From the NCBI GenBank assembly GCA_021018995.1, contig CM037596.1, positions 14,459,501-14,523,500 of the forward strand: a DNA stretch of 64,000 bases, read 5' to 3'. Each line of letters opens with the position of its first letter. Within the stretch, counting starts at the first letter, position 1. The notes under the pieces were generated by a model, which saw nothing but the letters and a program-made list of their open reading frames with translations, was not told where the DNA came from and did not search any database. The stretch is from Chloranthus sessilifolius. Its lineage: Eukaryota > Streptophyta > Magnoliopsida > Chloranthales > Chloranthaceae. This document shows positions 11,959-23,212 of the stretch, piece after piece. The position numbers and the translations under genes were made by a program.

Positions 11959-14409
11959 TGTGACAGCCCGGATTTCGGCACCCCGAAACCCGTGCCATCA
12001 GCACGATCATCTTGACCGTGCCCTTTAGCTAAGCACGGAACACTGGTATATCAAGCATCAAAAAGTATAATAAACGAAATTGCAGAATTTAAATCTATAT
12101 TAATTAACTTCCCAAAAGACAGTTCTACCCTCATGCCTCTGCATGAATGGAGAACCGATCCGAACCATCGATGATAGAAATCATCACGGATGGTTCGTCC
12201 CAAAAGAATAATCCCAACTCCTTATATACATGATTTTAAACAAAATCAAGGCTTGACATACCAAGCCGTACAAAATCTCTCTAAAAGCCCTCAAAGCGGC
12301 TGTGAGTCCTCTAGAAGAAGTCCTCGGGAGGTGGCTCCAATTCTTCGCTGACCAGAGTCACTATGGGATCGGCGTCTCACTGAAGCCTCGGCATTGCTAG
12401 TAGTGGACACGGCGTATAGTCTATAGGGTGAGCTACATCCTAGCTCAATAGGGAACAAACACGGTTGAACATATAAATTATAACTCACATATATTCCATG
12501 ATATGCCATGCATGATGTGTCTATCACGATTATTGATGAAAGCAGTTAAAAGCATTTCATTTCTGTTCATTACTTATGTTTCATTTATTCATGAATGATC
12601 TTTGAAAAGGCCTAAGCAAAACTTAAACTTTCAACTTAAGTAATCCCGAGCAATATAGCATCGAGCCCGATGAGATACCCTTCATCGTCATCTATATAGC
12701 GGTTTAACGTATTCACAGGAATACAAATATAGTACCAAGCCCTTTCACGGGGATTGGTGGCGGGGTTTCTCTTGTCTCAAATCAACACCCCTGGGGTATG
12801 TTTACTATGTACGGATAAGCCTCCGCACTGGTCTACGGTTTCGCCGCCGTATCGGTCACGGATATCCTGCCGTGTCAGTCGTGGATATCCCGCCACGTCG
12901 GTGGGGTAACCTATCAAACCTCAAATAACAAAAATATCGATTGCCTTACATATAGTTATTCACTGTAAGTATGCTATCTTATATCGATTAGGCCTATCAA
13001 ACATGATTCAATCATTGGATACATCCACAGGATGTATCCATTTACTACATCACACGATGCTCTCATCTCTTACTTCTTCATCCCACAGGGATGTCTTATT
13101 TAAATTACTCTTATGGATGTCTACACTTTTCACAATTCTTAAGCAATTAAACAATTGAATTGAAATCTATATCACTACATACATGCTCTTGTAAAATAAG
13201 GTACATATTCAGGTGTTCCCTACCTCAAGTCTTTGTTTGCTCAGCATCAAGGTCCCACGTGGCTCCTTGTGCATTAGTTCTACGTACCACCTATGGTACC
13301 ACATAGCATTGAAACACATCACTAAGGATGCAATAAAGAAGGTCAGACTCTCCAAAGAATCTTAAGTCAAACCCAAAGTCAACATAATTTATCTTGATCG
13401 ATTAATCAGAATTCCAAAACCGATTAATCGAATAAATTCGATGTCGATTTCCAAAATCGATTAATAATGAAAATCGATCGATTAATCGATTCTCAAATCG
13501 ATTAATCGAGATTTTCATTCGATTAATCGAATCTAATTCGATTAATCGAAATTCTCTGTTTATAAATCGATTCTCAATTGAGTAGTGAGTTCCTAAAATC
13601 GATTAATCGATCCCAAATCGATTAATCGGCTGAAATCGATTAATCGAAATCCCATTCGATTAATCGATTTTCCTCAACCATTCCTCCAACCCACAGGGTC
13701 CTGGAGTTCGATCGATGTCGATACCCAAATCGATTAATCAAAATCAAAATCGATTAATTCCAATTGATTAATCGAAATCGAATCTCGACTTTTCAACTTA
13801 CGGCCAATTCGATTAATGAAACCAATTTCGATTAATGAAATTCGGTCCAACCCTTTTACATTTGTTCTTCCCCATCTTTTCCACACTTTTCCTCTATTTT
13901 TCTAAACCATTATTCTATGATTTAAACCATTTTCAACTACAATTTAGACTCTCGATCTATGCATTTTATTTACAAAAATTTACCTTGAATCAATGCAAGT
14001 TGATTTCAATCCGATGGTTGAAAGGCTAGGGTTTTAGCTTTGGCTCTATGATCAAAGTGTTGAATCCGGCTTTTATTGCTTGAATCCCCTCAAATCGATT
14101 GCAATAACTCCTCTCTTTACTTCCTCTCTCTCTCTCTCTTCTTTACTTCTCTCTCAACCACCAAAAACACATATTTAGGGTTATTAAACCCTTTTATCCC
14201 TTTCCTCACGTGTGTGTTGAGCACATACACCGCGATAGGTGTATGCGACTTCACATTTACAACACACACCACATAGACATTCAATTTATCACATCTCATC
14301 CGTTCATCACACCTCATGCTAACTATTGGACTTCCATTTGGTCAAACCTATGACCGATCGGACACGGACCCCGAGGTCATAGTTTAGCGTGATTTTTCGG
14401 GCTATTACA
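11959..14409 (-). mobile_element. 5' LTR of the gypsy element
   Basis: On the minus strand it starts TGTAATAGCCCG at 14409 and ends ...GGCTGTCACA at 11959 beside the primer-binding site, about 2.45 kb. The distal 1.34 kb aligns with the 3' LTR at 1-1356. Together with the inverted solo LTR it forms a 2.4-kb inverted repeat with a loop of only ~0.6 kb. Confidence 0.87.
13400..13840. repeat. TCGATTAATCGA array in the 5' LTR
   Basis: About 15 copies, exact or eroded, of the palindrome seen in the other LTRs. Several have lost part of the site, so the phasing is less regular than in the 3' LTR. Confidence 0.85.
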
Positions 14410-15164
14410 CCCGAGGTAGCAGGATCACTTGTAGTCAAGCTCCCGAGAAAGCGATATCACTTGACTCAGACTTAATTAAACTGCAGAGGATATCAAAGAA
14501 AAGATAGCATAGCGAATTTGACATGACTGTGCATGGTATTGTTGATGCAATCAAATCTGAACATGAACATAATAAACTAATATGCTTTTATTTTAACACT
14601 ATTGCTATGATTTCACACGTTCCAACAATGAGTTTAATGGTTTTAAGAGTGTACTAGTCTATGTAAACTAGATATGAAGCACTAGACACATAGTGTATAC
14701 CCACAATGCATTGCCTACACATACCACCATAAAACACACACCCAGGCTCAGACATCAGCTTGCCTCGGCAAGCCACAAGGGTTGCCGCGGCAAGCAGCTC
14801 AACTGAGCACCTTGCCACGGCAACCTCATACGGCAAACAATGCTTGTCGTGGTGACTTTTATTTCAAGCTGCCCCCCCCCCCCTCCCCGGTTTGTTGGCA
14901 TTTACTCACATAGTCTATTGAGTGTTGTATGCCTGTTTTGAAGTGCTATTTAACGAATCGACCTCTTATATCCGACATACAACTTAGTTTGCGGCGTAGA
15001 GCACATGGAAGTGATTATAATTATCTCGCTTTACTGTGCAACACACGCGCATGACTACGAGTGTATTTCTTAATTTGTTTACAACATACCTGTTTGTTTT
15101 TTGATGACCACCACGTGGTTAGGTTGATATCATATTAATATCGAGTTTGCATGCGCCTAGCTCA
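14410..15164. other. Intergenic, no gene recognised
   Basis: No ORF with family resemblance was found. It contains a poly-C run near 14872-14885. It is flanking DNA between the gypsy element and the hAT element. Confidence 0.5.
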
Positions 15165-15552
15165 CAACTACCCAGGGCCGGCCTTGGGCCAAGGCTCAAG
15201 AGGAGGCCGTCTCGGGCCCCTAAATTTTTGGAGGCCCCATATTTTGAAAGTCTTTAATTATGTAGTTGCTTAATATAATTTTTAATGTATAAAAATGTTG
15301 AATCAATCTAATTGTTTAGTTGGTTAAGTGATTATTGTTGCTATACTTTTTCGTCAATAGGTTGTGGGTTCGACTCTTCTTAGTCCCATATTTGTATTTT
15401 TTTTTTAATGGGTCATAGATCGGGTCTTGGTCGGGTTAGTCCAGATCATTGGCGGGGTCATTGAGCCAAGCCAGTCATATGTATTGACCCAGTAGATTCT
15501 ATAGCCCAATTTTAACCGTACCAGATTTGTTTGACCAAATCCTTTATATATA

Positions 15553-15972
15553 TAGGGTACCTCTAAATGCGCTAACGCGTTCTTCGGAAGCGCCCACATC
15601 CTCGATCCTTTGAAAATCATTGATTCCTTCAAATGAGATGATGAAGATTAATTTTCATACCTATCTTTTACAAAATAGATCTACAGATCACGACTTACCT
15701 ATCAGACGATCAATTTTTTGTTTCATGTGTCACAAATCCTCCAAAAAATGTCTTTGAATCATATGGCACACGTCACGCTCAAATGTGATTTTATGACAAT
15801 TTTTTGGGATCTATGACACGTTGAATCACAAACTGATTGTTTGATAGGTGCACCATGATCTTAAGATCTATTGAGTGAAAGATGTGGGTGAAAAAGGATT
15901 TCCGTCATATGATTCGAATGATTCAATAGTTTTCAAGGGTATGGGATGTGGGTGCATTTAGGGGTACCCTTA
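15553..15972. mobile_element. Fold-back MITE A inside the hAT element
   Basis: The termini TAGGGTACCTCTAAATGC and (inverted) TAAGGGTACCCCTAAATGC flank arms that are complementary along most of their length. For example, CATCCTCGATCCTTTGAAAA pairs with the far-side CATACCCTTGAAAACTATTG complement. It lies in a TA repeat, so the duplication is probably TA. There is no coding capacity. Confidence 0.8.
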
Positions 15973-15989
15973 TATATATATCTAAATAA

Positions 15990-16391
15990 GTACCTTTAAA
16001 TCCACCCACCAAATCTTTGAGTTCACCCATGTTGAAATGCATTGATTCCGTTGAATCAGATGATGGAAATCGTTTATCCTCTCAATATTTCACACAATAG
16101 ATCTTGAGATCATGGGCACACTATCAGATGGTCAGTGTTTTATTCCACGTGGTACACATCTTAGAAAAGTGATCTTAACATCACGTGTACGCGCAAAATT
16201 GATTTTAAGGTCATTTTTTGGTGTGTGTACCACATGAAATAAAAAATCGATTGCCTGATGGTACACCTATGATCTCAAGATTCATCGGGTGAATGATTGG
16301 GACACTAAACAATCTCCATCGTCCGATTCAATGCAGTCAATGTATTTCAGTGTGGGTGAACTCAAAGATTCAGTGGGTGGATTTAAAGGTA

Positions 16392-16395
<4 letters not shown>
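15990..16395. mobile_element. Fold-back MITE B inside the hAT element
   Basis: The left end AGTACCTTTAAATCCACCCA and the right end, read inverted, share more than 35 bp with few mismatches. The arms continue to pair toward the centre (left ATAGATCTTGAGATCATGGG versus right ATGAATCTTGAGATCATAGG inverted). Its internal text is related to MITE A, so the two are members of one family inserted 17 bp apart. A TC/TA microsatellite follows to about 16433. Confidence 0.83.
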
Positions 16396-16432
<37 letters not shown>

Positions 16433-16932
16433 CAAATTTTTCTTATTAAATGACCCTAACTTAAAATAGTGATTTCAGGCACGTTACAGTTCCATTTTTA
16501 ACAAATGACCTATCAATTTTGATCTACTTGATGAGACTTATCCATTGAACATATTTTTGAAACTTTTAAGACTATTAAAATACTAAAAATTGGCAATGAA
16601 AGATTCAATAGGAGTTAAAGAAATAAAAATATATTAAAATGTTATTGGTTGAGTTACTTGATCCGTCAGTACATTCTACTATTTAACTTTTCTCTTTTTG
16701 TGTTGCATTTTTCTTTAATATGTACTTTCTTTAATTTATTAGTTGCATTTTTAAATTATAATAAATAGAAAAAAATATGAGAATATTTATAATCTAAATG
16801 CAATGAGTATTGTTTTATTTATATAAAAAAAAATAAAAATTATAATAATTTTTATTTTTTCAAATTAATATGAAAGAGGCGCCACATTTTAGGAAATTGC
16901 CTTAGGCCCCCGAAACCTCAGGGCCGGCCCTG

Positions 16933-18230
16933 CAACTACCCCAGGAATGCCAGAAGCTTGTTGAGATCACAATTGTCTTTGACATCTCTATTGCATCTAT
17001 GCTGTCCGGGTTTTAATTGACAGATGCCGCTGAGTGATACTGGACATGGTTTTGTGTTCAAACCTAGTAGAAGGAGTTGTAATGGCTGACTATAGTGGGC
17101 TATTATATCCACCAAATCTGTTTGCTATGGTTGAAACCGAAAAGGTGATATTTTTTAGAGGATGGCTACCTTGCGTGCATGGAGCTGATCGATGACTCAC
17201 CCCATCGTGTAATCAAACGAACTGCAAAGCAGCTTATGAGCCTTAAGTGGGCTGGGCTTTTATACAAAGCCAACATTTGCTTCTTACATGTATCTCCCTT
17301 AACGACAAATCAGGCAGAGTTTGGGTATAAGTCTGGTATATCCCTTTTTCTGTATAAGCCACCACTAAAGTAATATGAAATACCCAATTAATATACTCAT
17401 GGGTTTAATATTGTGTACCTACAGATAAGGCCAACTAGGATTTTGCTTAGGGATAACCCTCTTACACTACCTTGCCTATACTTCAGCTAATTTATTCCAT
17501 ACCAAGCTGCTATACCTGAATTAGGATATAGATAAAATAATATATCCAGTGTTTGACATATGCACAGTTCAACTTCCATTTGTGTCTCGTGTGTGGCAAC
17601 GTCTGACTGGACTCACAGTCATACTACCGCATGTAGGTGTCAAATAAGGCATGTGTTACATTTGAGCTTACTTATAAATTTAAAAAAAATATCAAAGTGC
17701 AATTAATCAGTTATCAATCAGTTTCTTCAACAGGATAAGCTGCTATAAGTAGAAGAACCAATTCAATGAGACCACTTCTCGCGTACTATAGTAGGCCAAC
17801 TCAGAAACTGAGCTTTCCTGAATAAATTCCTCCTAAAATCATCCGTCACTTTCAACAGAAAAAACTCCAAAAACATTCAGCCCCATAAAAACTCTCGAAC
17901 AGCAAGAAAGCTTAGAAAGTGATCAGGAAACCCATTTTCTGCAAAAAATGCTCAGGAAATGCAGTTTTCTTGGCTCTCGAACAAGGCCTAAGAAACTTTA
18001 CAAGTGTTTACAAAGTGAGTTCAGATATTTGTAACTCTTCAGTTAAATGTTCAATGATCCGGTACAAAACAATAGTCTCGGGTCCGATGACTCAACTCAA
18101 CTCGACAACATGCTCAAACTCGTCAGCGTTGGATGATCAAGATCTGATAATATACCCGTAAAACAATGCCTTGTGGAGTAACTCCGTCGACCCGTCAAGT
18201 TATCTGAACTGATACATGCTTCACACATGA
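16933..18230. other. Intergenic, downstream of the CRK locus
   Basis: No recognisable gene. Short ORFs at 17179-17373 and 17919-18161 have no family signature. Confidence 0.5.
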
Positions 18231-18554
18231 TTATCTAGGCTCCATCAAACTCACTGTCATGCTATTTTCTGATCGCTGGGAAGACGAATTGTTCCGTGAA
18301 TTGTAAGTGTTGGGTGATCTGATCGGAATTACTGAGTTCGGATTGACAAATGGCGGCTGGGTTGGTGAAATGATTGGATGGTTGCCAGTGAGCATAGTCA
18401 CTACCGTTGACATTGACGGTCTGAGTTCTGCAGAGGCTTGCGTACAGAGAAGGCCGATTCGAAGTATCCTCGATACATCTTCACCCTGAAATTCATCTTG
18501 CAGAGTCAGATCGACAGCTTCGGGTAGTCTACTTGACGTGTAAAGGTTCCAAAC
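18231..18554 (-). pseudogene. CRK last exon: C-lobe and tail
   Basis: It begins after the acceptor TTCAG with VWNLYTSSRLPEAVDLTLQD and continues SRILRIGLLCTQASAELRPS, MSTVVTMLTGNHP and PTQPPFVNPNSVI. The tail ends MTVSLMEPR and a stop at 18231-18233. It is open throughout. Confidence 0.87.
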
Positions 18555-18654
18555 CTGAACAAAAAAAGACGTTTGAGATAGATTTTTATATGAGAAAATT
18601 GTATTCTAAGCGGTTGAATCTAAGATCATTCGATCCCATGAATGGTGTTATAGT

Positions 18655-18965
18655 GGGCTACAAATGGGTCGGTTCGAGTTCGGATAGGGTTGGGAGCAAC
18701 CCGATTGTGGTCTACCTTAACCTGAACCCGACCTGAAACTGATTAGCGAAAACGAAGGTTGGGTCGGGTTGCATTAAAAATAAGGTAGGGAGTTGGATAA
18801 AGTCTGGAACAAGAACCCAGGATCGAAACTTGATCTGTTTAATAAACAGGTCGAGATTTCCAACCTGACCCCACCCGATGGATTGGATTTTGGACAAAAA
18901 CCTAACCCGTGGCAGGTTCGGTTGCTCAACCCATGGGGTCAACCCAACCCATTTGCAGCCCTAAT
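18655..18965. mobile_element. hAT-type MITE in CRK intron 6
   Basis: The ends GGGCTACAAATGGGTCGG and (inverted) GGGCTGCAAATGGGTTGG form the terminal repeats, typical of the plant 'GGGCTGCAAATGGGT' MITE group. The interior is rich in GGGTCGGGTT/AACCCGACC. No clear target duplication was found. Confidence 0.7.
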
Positions 18966-19216
18966 CCGATCCAAGATCGTATAATGTTCGAACTTCGGAT
19001 GAGAGGACAGAATGTCATCCTATCAGCTGTCGTAACAAATCAGGTGATGGCACATAAAGCCCAAAGTTCACAGCTGTCTGATCATTGGATCGGACAGTGT
19101 TAATTTAACGTGTAGCCAGCTTAAACATAAATGAATTATAAACAGAATTCTTATTCATATGTAGTGGATTAAGAAAATACATCTCCGATCAATAAACCCT
19201 TAGAATACTAAAAACT

Positions 19217-19411
19217 GAGGCTATGTTTGGGATTGTTCTTTGGAGGCAAAGAGCAGCTCTCTGCTCTAGGGCAGAGCACTTTAATATGGGACTGTGTTTG
19301 GCTGTAAGTGCTCTTAGCTCCTTGGGAGAGTGAAAGGGCTGAATTTGGGTCTCTTAAAAGAGCAATTTAAACCTGCTCTTTGCCTCCAAATAGCAATCCC
19401 AAACACCGCCC
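19217..19411. mobile_element. MITE with TGTTTGGGATTG termini
   Basis: The left arm TGTTTGGGATTGTTCTTTGG, extending to AGGCAAAGAGCAG, is matched inverted by the right arm TGTTTGGGATTGCTATTTGG. It is about 195 bp and the family is undetermined. Confidence 0.72.
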
Positions 19412-19474
19412 GAGAGTGCTAAAATGAGTAGAAAAAAAAATTCCGAGAAATTATGGAGCGAGAATAAGTGTTAC

Positions 19475-19622
19475 CTTCTGGAGAGTAGATAGCGGATCCG
19501 TAGATGAGTTGAAATTGTTCCTCTTTCCACAGATAACTTCAATTAGGAGCACCCCGTAACTGTAAATGTCTGCTTTCTCAGTCAACTGACCGTGGACAAG
19601 GTACTCCGGAGCCATGTAACCT
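19475..19622 (-). pseudogene. CRK exon 6: APE and C-lobe segment
   Basis: Encodes [20 protein letters not shown] and [17 protein letters not shown] up to STLQK, with acceptor TAG and donor GTAACA. This exon itself is intact and strongly CRK-like. Confidence 0.85.
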
Positions 19623-20094
19623 CTACAAAATGTGAGCAGTTGAACAGTAAATGAAGAATCATTTGAGATCTGAAAACAGTCATTTAGCATAAAAAGTTGA
19701 ATTTGTAGATAATCTGAACATAGAAAATGATCCGAAGAGTTTTCAAAGAAGACAAGTGTACAACAGCGGGCGCCCAGGAATCGGATAAAGATACTGAATA
19801 CCAGACACCTCAATAGAACAGGCTACAAAGCACCCTCCTCAGGAAGCGGGTGACCTGAGTTCAAATCCACCCAGCCCTCCCCCCCATGTGCCTCTGGGAT
19901 TAGTCGGGTGCTCTAAGAGGCCCGGACCTATAAAAAAAAAAATGAAAAAATGAAGCACCAATTTATTGGGATAGCATAAAGAATTGTCCCTTTGCCTTCG
20001 CATTTAGTTTTCAAGTTCAGTTACCGTCTAAGCTCATCGAAATAAAAGGCCAATGGTATAGAATAATTGATCAACCAATAAGAAATGATCTTAC

Positions 20095-20327
20095 GGTGTT
20101 CCTGCCATGGCGGTGGTGATGTGAGTTCAATCTTCTGGAAATAATCTTGCTAACCCAAAATCGGCAATTTTAGCTGTAAAATCATCGTCTAGCAATATAT
20201 TGCCTAACTTTATGTCTGTGTATAATCCTCAATTTCGATTCCTCATGAAGGTAGGCTAAGCCCTCCGCGGTTTCTACGAGTATACTACATCTCAGGTGCC
20301 AGCTTAGTAATCGAGCTTTGTTTTCAT
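20095..20327 (-). pseudogene. CRK exon 5: kinase catalytic and activation loops
   Basis: It encodes [20 protein letters not shown], then [18 protein letters not shown]. Here two bases are missing (about 20214-20222), so the catalytic D of HRD is lost. The following frame gives [20 protein letters not shown] and ARLFPED, then TGA (20127-20129), then THITTAMAGT. The DFG motif survives. Confidence 0.8.
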
Positions 20328-20397
20328 CTGTATCACCAAAAACACAAGGGCCAAATTATAAGATATGACGTTATAAGAGATGGATTAATGATATCGA

Positions 20398-20803
20398 TCA
20401 TAGATCAAGATTTTGGACAAAACCGATACGTATCATCTGAACGTATCGGTTTTAGAGAAGACCGGGTAGATATATTGAATGTATCAAGACATATTTTGGT
20501 ATGTATCGGCCAATACATACCAAGGTTTCATCCAAAACCGATACGTATCTGTTATATCCCACATCGGATAGAGAGAAGTCTGGAGCCTGGGCTATGAGGT
20601 GCAACCGGCCCTTTCATGTAATGACATGTTTTGGGTGGGGACGGCGAAACGTAACACCTATGCCAGGAAGAAAACCGGGGCGGGGACCATACCCAGAACC
20701 TGACAATGTCGTTGGCATGTGGGCCTGGGTCGTCAGAGTATCATCAGCTACATATCGGTTTTGGAGCTGGCCAATACATACCGGAAAACCAAGATTTTGA
20801 TCC
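20398..20803. mobile_element. MULE-type MITE in CRK intron 4
   Basis: The flanks share ATGATATCGA (20388-20397 and 20804-20813), a 9-10-bp duplication. The termini (ATAGATCAAGATTTTGG and inverted GGATCAAAATCTTGG) and the internal CCGATACGTATC text match the element at 45478. A second insertion at 20550-20737 enlarges it. Confidence 0.7.
20550..20737 (+). mobile_element. Possible small solo LTR nested in the MITE
   Basis: It starts TGTTATATCCCACATCGG, like short plant LTR (TRIM-type) ends, and GTATC occurs on both sides as a possible 5-bp duplication. It is only 188 bp and its right end is uncertain. Confidence 0.4.
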
Positions 20804-20857
20804 ATGATATCGACTAGAAAAAAGTAGAAGAAAGTGGTTTAAGGAAGTTAATATAAC

Positions 20858-21066
20858 TGTGAAGGTGGTGGTGGAGACTTTGGTTTGGCACATATTCATA
20901 AGCAAGAAGACTCTCGGGGCCGGTAATACTGCAACCCAACAGTTTGACAAGATTTTTGTGATGAATGCCGTGATCAAATTAACTTCGTTAAAGAACTCAT
21001 CTACCCATTGCCTTGTATTGAAGAATAGTCTCTTTATTGCCACAGCTCGGCCATCCGGTAATATCC
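20858..21066 (-). pseudogene. CRK exon 4: kinase N-lobe
   Basis: It encodes [19 protein letters not shown], with the VAIK lysine present, and [13 protein letters not shown]. After one lost base it continues in another frame as [20 protein letters not shown] and [15 protein letters not shown]. The donor is placed at a GT after LH and is less certain. Confidence 0.75.
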
Positions 21067-21140
21067 CTTATTCAATAGAGTAAGCTAAGTATATATTAAG
21101 TTTTCAATGGAAGAGAAAAATGAGCTCCGCAGAAATTTAC

Positions 21141-21281
21141 CTTAAAACACTGAACTGGATCCACCTTGACGCAGCCTATTCGAACTGTGGAAGTAATTTG
21201 TTGCCTTTTTGAGAGTTTCGTATTTGAAATTCAGTTCCGATTTTTTTACAGTGGATGCTAAAGCACCCAGGATCTGTCTCT
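21141..21281 (-). pseudogene. CRK exon 3: juxtamembrane and glycine-rich loop
   Basis: It encodes ERQILGALASTVKKSELNF, KYETLKKATNYFHSSNRL and RQGGSSSVF, the start of the kinase P-loop. The next codon is TAA where CRKs have lysine (SVFKG). The phase of both splice junctions is kept, so a substitution is the simplest cause. Confidence 0.78.
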
Positions 21282-21371
21282 CTGAAATATATATAACGAT
21301 TTTGGTTACGAAAAATTCAAACTATAATAACGAGATGGAATTTATAACATTATAATCAAAAGAACGATTAC

Positions 21372-21485
21372 CATTTTTTCTCTGTGCAAATCTTCTCCTC
21401 TGATAGCATATAGCGCTTGCAACAACTATTATAACCACCAACGAAGAAGAAAGTGTCGCCAAAATAATAACTAATCGGTGCCCTC
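21372..21485 (-). pseudogene. CRK transmembrane exon
   Basis: Joined in phase 1 to exon 1 (TAG acceptor), it encodes a hydrophobic segment of about 22 residues (ILATLSSSLVVIIVVASAI) followed by the basic stop-transfer CYQRRRFAQRKN. It was too short to stand out as an ORF. Confidence 0.78.
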
Positions 21486-23212
21486 CTAATTAACAGTAGC
21501 ATATGATTTGGCATTAAATATATTGGCATGGAAACTATAGTAATTTAGATATAAACAAACCAAGTAAATAGCTTAAATTGTGTACATCAGATAATTCTAA
21601 CCAATTTAGCAGAAGATATTCACCAGCTCACACTTGAGAGTGAACGGGATGGTTACCCTCTATGCACAGACAAAAACATCATATAATTCTAACCATCTGA
21701 TCATCCAATAATCTCTAGTGTTATCCCTATTTTGCCATTTCTCTTTTCCAAAATTTTAGCCCCGATTCATAACAACAGCCAGTCTATGAAGCAAGCCGGA
21801 AATTTTTTCATAGCTAAGCTCAAAAGCAAGCAAAGCAGTTTGGCCAACATGGGCAAACTTTTCAGCCTAAAACATTGCAAAAACATTTATTGCCTATTGC
21901 ACGTAAATTTATTGACCATCCCAAAATACGTGACGTTGACACTAAACAACATCTGCAACGCAATTTTCGGGATATGACCCAGATGCCCTGTTAATTGAAC
22001 GATCAAGATTAATGAGGAGTGGGGTCAATTGTGGATAGACATGCTTATACATCATACTTTTTGTCGAAGACTTTAACCCAAAATTTGTCTATTTTTATAG
22101 GTTATTTAAGCAGTATAAGCATAACATACTGGATTCTAATGACTCGTAGACTCCAATCATCGGCTTCTCGGTGTCTAGTTGAAACAAAATACCATATCCT
22201 TTACATGTGTATATGAGCTTATATTATTTCATCCAGTCACAAAGTCAGGATACGGCAATAACAAAATTCAGAAAAACTCGTAAAATTCAGGAAAGTAAAA
22301 ACTAATAAATAGATAAAAATACATTATAATATATTTCAAGTTATAAATAATGCTTTTAATAAAAAAAATAACCTTGTAACCATATAAATAACGACCATGC
22401 TTTTAATAAAACAAATTAGCTATAAGGTGCTCAATGCAAGGCACATCTCTAATTACATAATCCATGTAACCATATAATTTATATACATGATTTGTCTCAG
22501 TTAAATTTGGAAAAATTCGGCGCACCCCTTAATTTGGAGATTTTTAGTGTCTTTTTCAAAAAATCAGAGACATTGGTGACTATGGATAGTGAAACATCAT
22601 CCCTGGCTTGAGTAGTTTCAATCAATTTAAAACTAGTCAATACACCAATTACATAAAACAAGAATAAAACCTTTTATCTAAGCATATAATCAATCATATG
22701 ATTTGCCGCCATTGTTTACTTTTTTTCTAATTCAGTAATATATCTCTGTTCGTTTGAAAAAAAGAACAAAAAAAGACAATGGCTAATAGTGTCGTCACTC
22801 TTCACCCATGCCAAGAATTATCTATCGTTGACCCATTTTTCACTTCTTTTTTTTTTTATCGGTGGTCATAGTCGATATTCGAACTCTTCGGAAATATTAA
22901 GTTAAAAGATTTCACCAAAGAAATAACCCGCTATTCGCACAAAAGACCTAATCAGTTTACCACAGAAAAATCTACCTCCTTGTCACAATTGTAAACCCAA
23001 ATGCCTCGAAATATTATAAATTAAACCAATTAAACACCAATAACCCGGAGATGTCATAAAAGATAATCCATCTACAGAAATTGAGACTACAGAAATAGCC
23101 ATTCAATTCACAAATTCAATTATATAGGCTGGAAAATGTAGAATTTATAATAAAAAAATCGACTTAGAGTATTAAAAGATTTACAAACAATATAAAATTT
23201 GACAAAGAAACT
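21486..23212 (-). other. CRK intron 1, no further feature recognised
   Basis: AT-rich intronic DNA. A segment near 22240-22370 (AAATTCAGAAAAACTCGTAA and following) resembles text in ELP2 introns at 55810-55870, suggesting a shared degraded repeat. Confidence 0.45.

Larger units (their letters stand above)
1..14409 (-). mobile_element. Ty3/gypsy LTR retrotransposon (Tekay/Del-like chromovirus), nested
   Basis: Reading on the minus strand, the order is 5' LTR (11959-14409), primer-binding site, gag, protease-RT-RNase H, integrase with a chromodomain-like tail, a palindrome-rich spacer, an accessory ORF, a polypurine tract and the 3' LTR (1-1356, running off the window). A solo LTR of the same family in the opposite orientation (8770-11336) interrupts gag. 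The integrase C-terminus (GKLSPRYVGPFEIL, VFHISMLRKYV) is typical of the Tekay/Del chromovirus group. The LTR copies are clearly alike but differ by many small changes, so the insertion is moderately old rather than recent. The element is a fossil with a handful of breaks plus the solo-LTR insertion. The distal target duplication is off the window. Confidence 0.88.
15173..16932. mobile_element. Non-autonomous hAT transposon with perfect 8-bp TSD
   Basis: The ends are CAGGGCCGGCCTTGGGCC and its inverted partner ending GGGCCGGCCCTG, the known hAT terminal type. The flanks carry the identical 8-bp duplication CAACTACC (15165-15172 and 16933-16940), as expected for hAT. There is no transposase ORF. 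The 1.76-kb body is AT-rich and hosts two fold-back MITEs. Confidence 0.9.

Noticed and set aside
14872-14885. Poly-C run as an assembly gap or join
   Set aside because: Short homopolymer with unremarkable flanks; nothing else suggests a join.
19451-19813. A separate short kinase gene
   Set aside because: Only the GYMAPEY segment is coding. It is one exon of the CRK pseudogene with splice sites on both sides.
20744-21043. A separate kinase-like ORF
   Set aside because: The open frame follows CRK exon 4 only up to VNLIT and then runs out of frame. It is not an independent gene.
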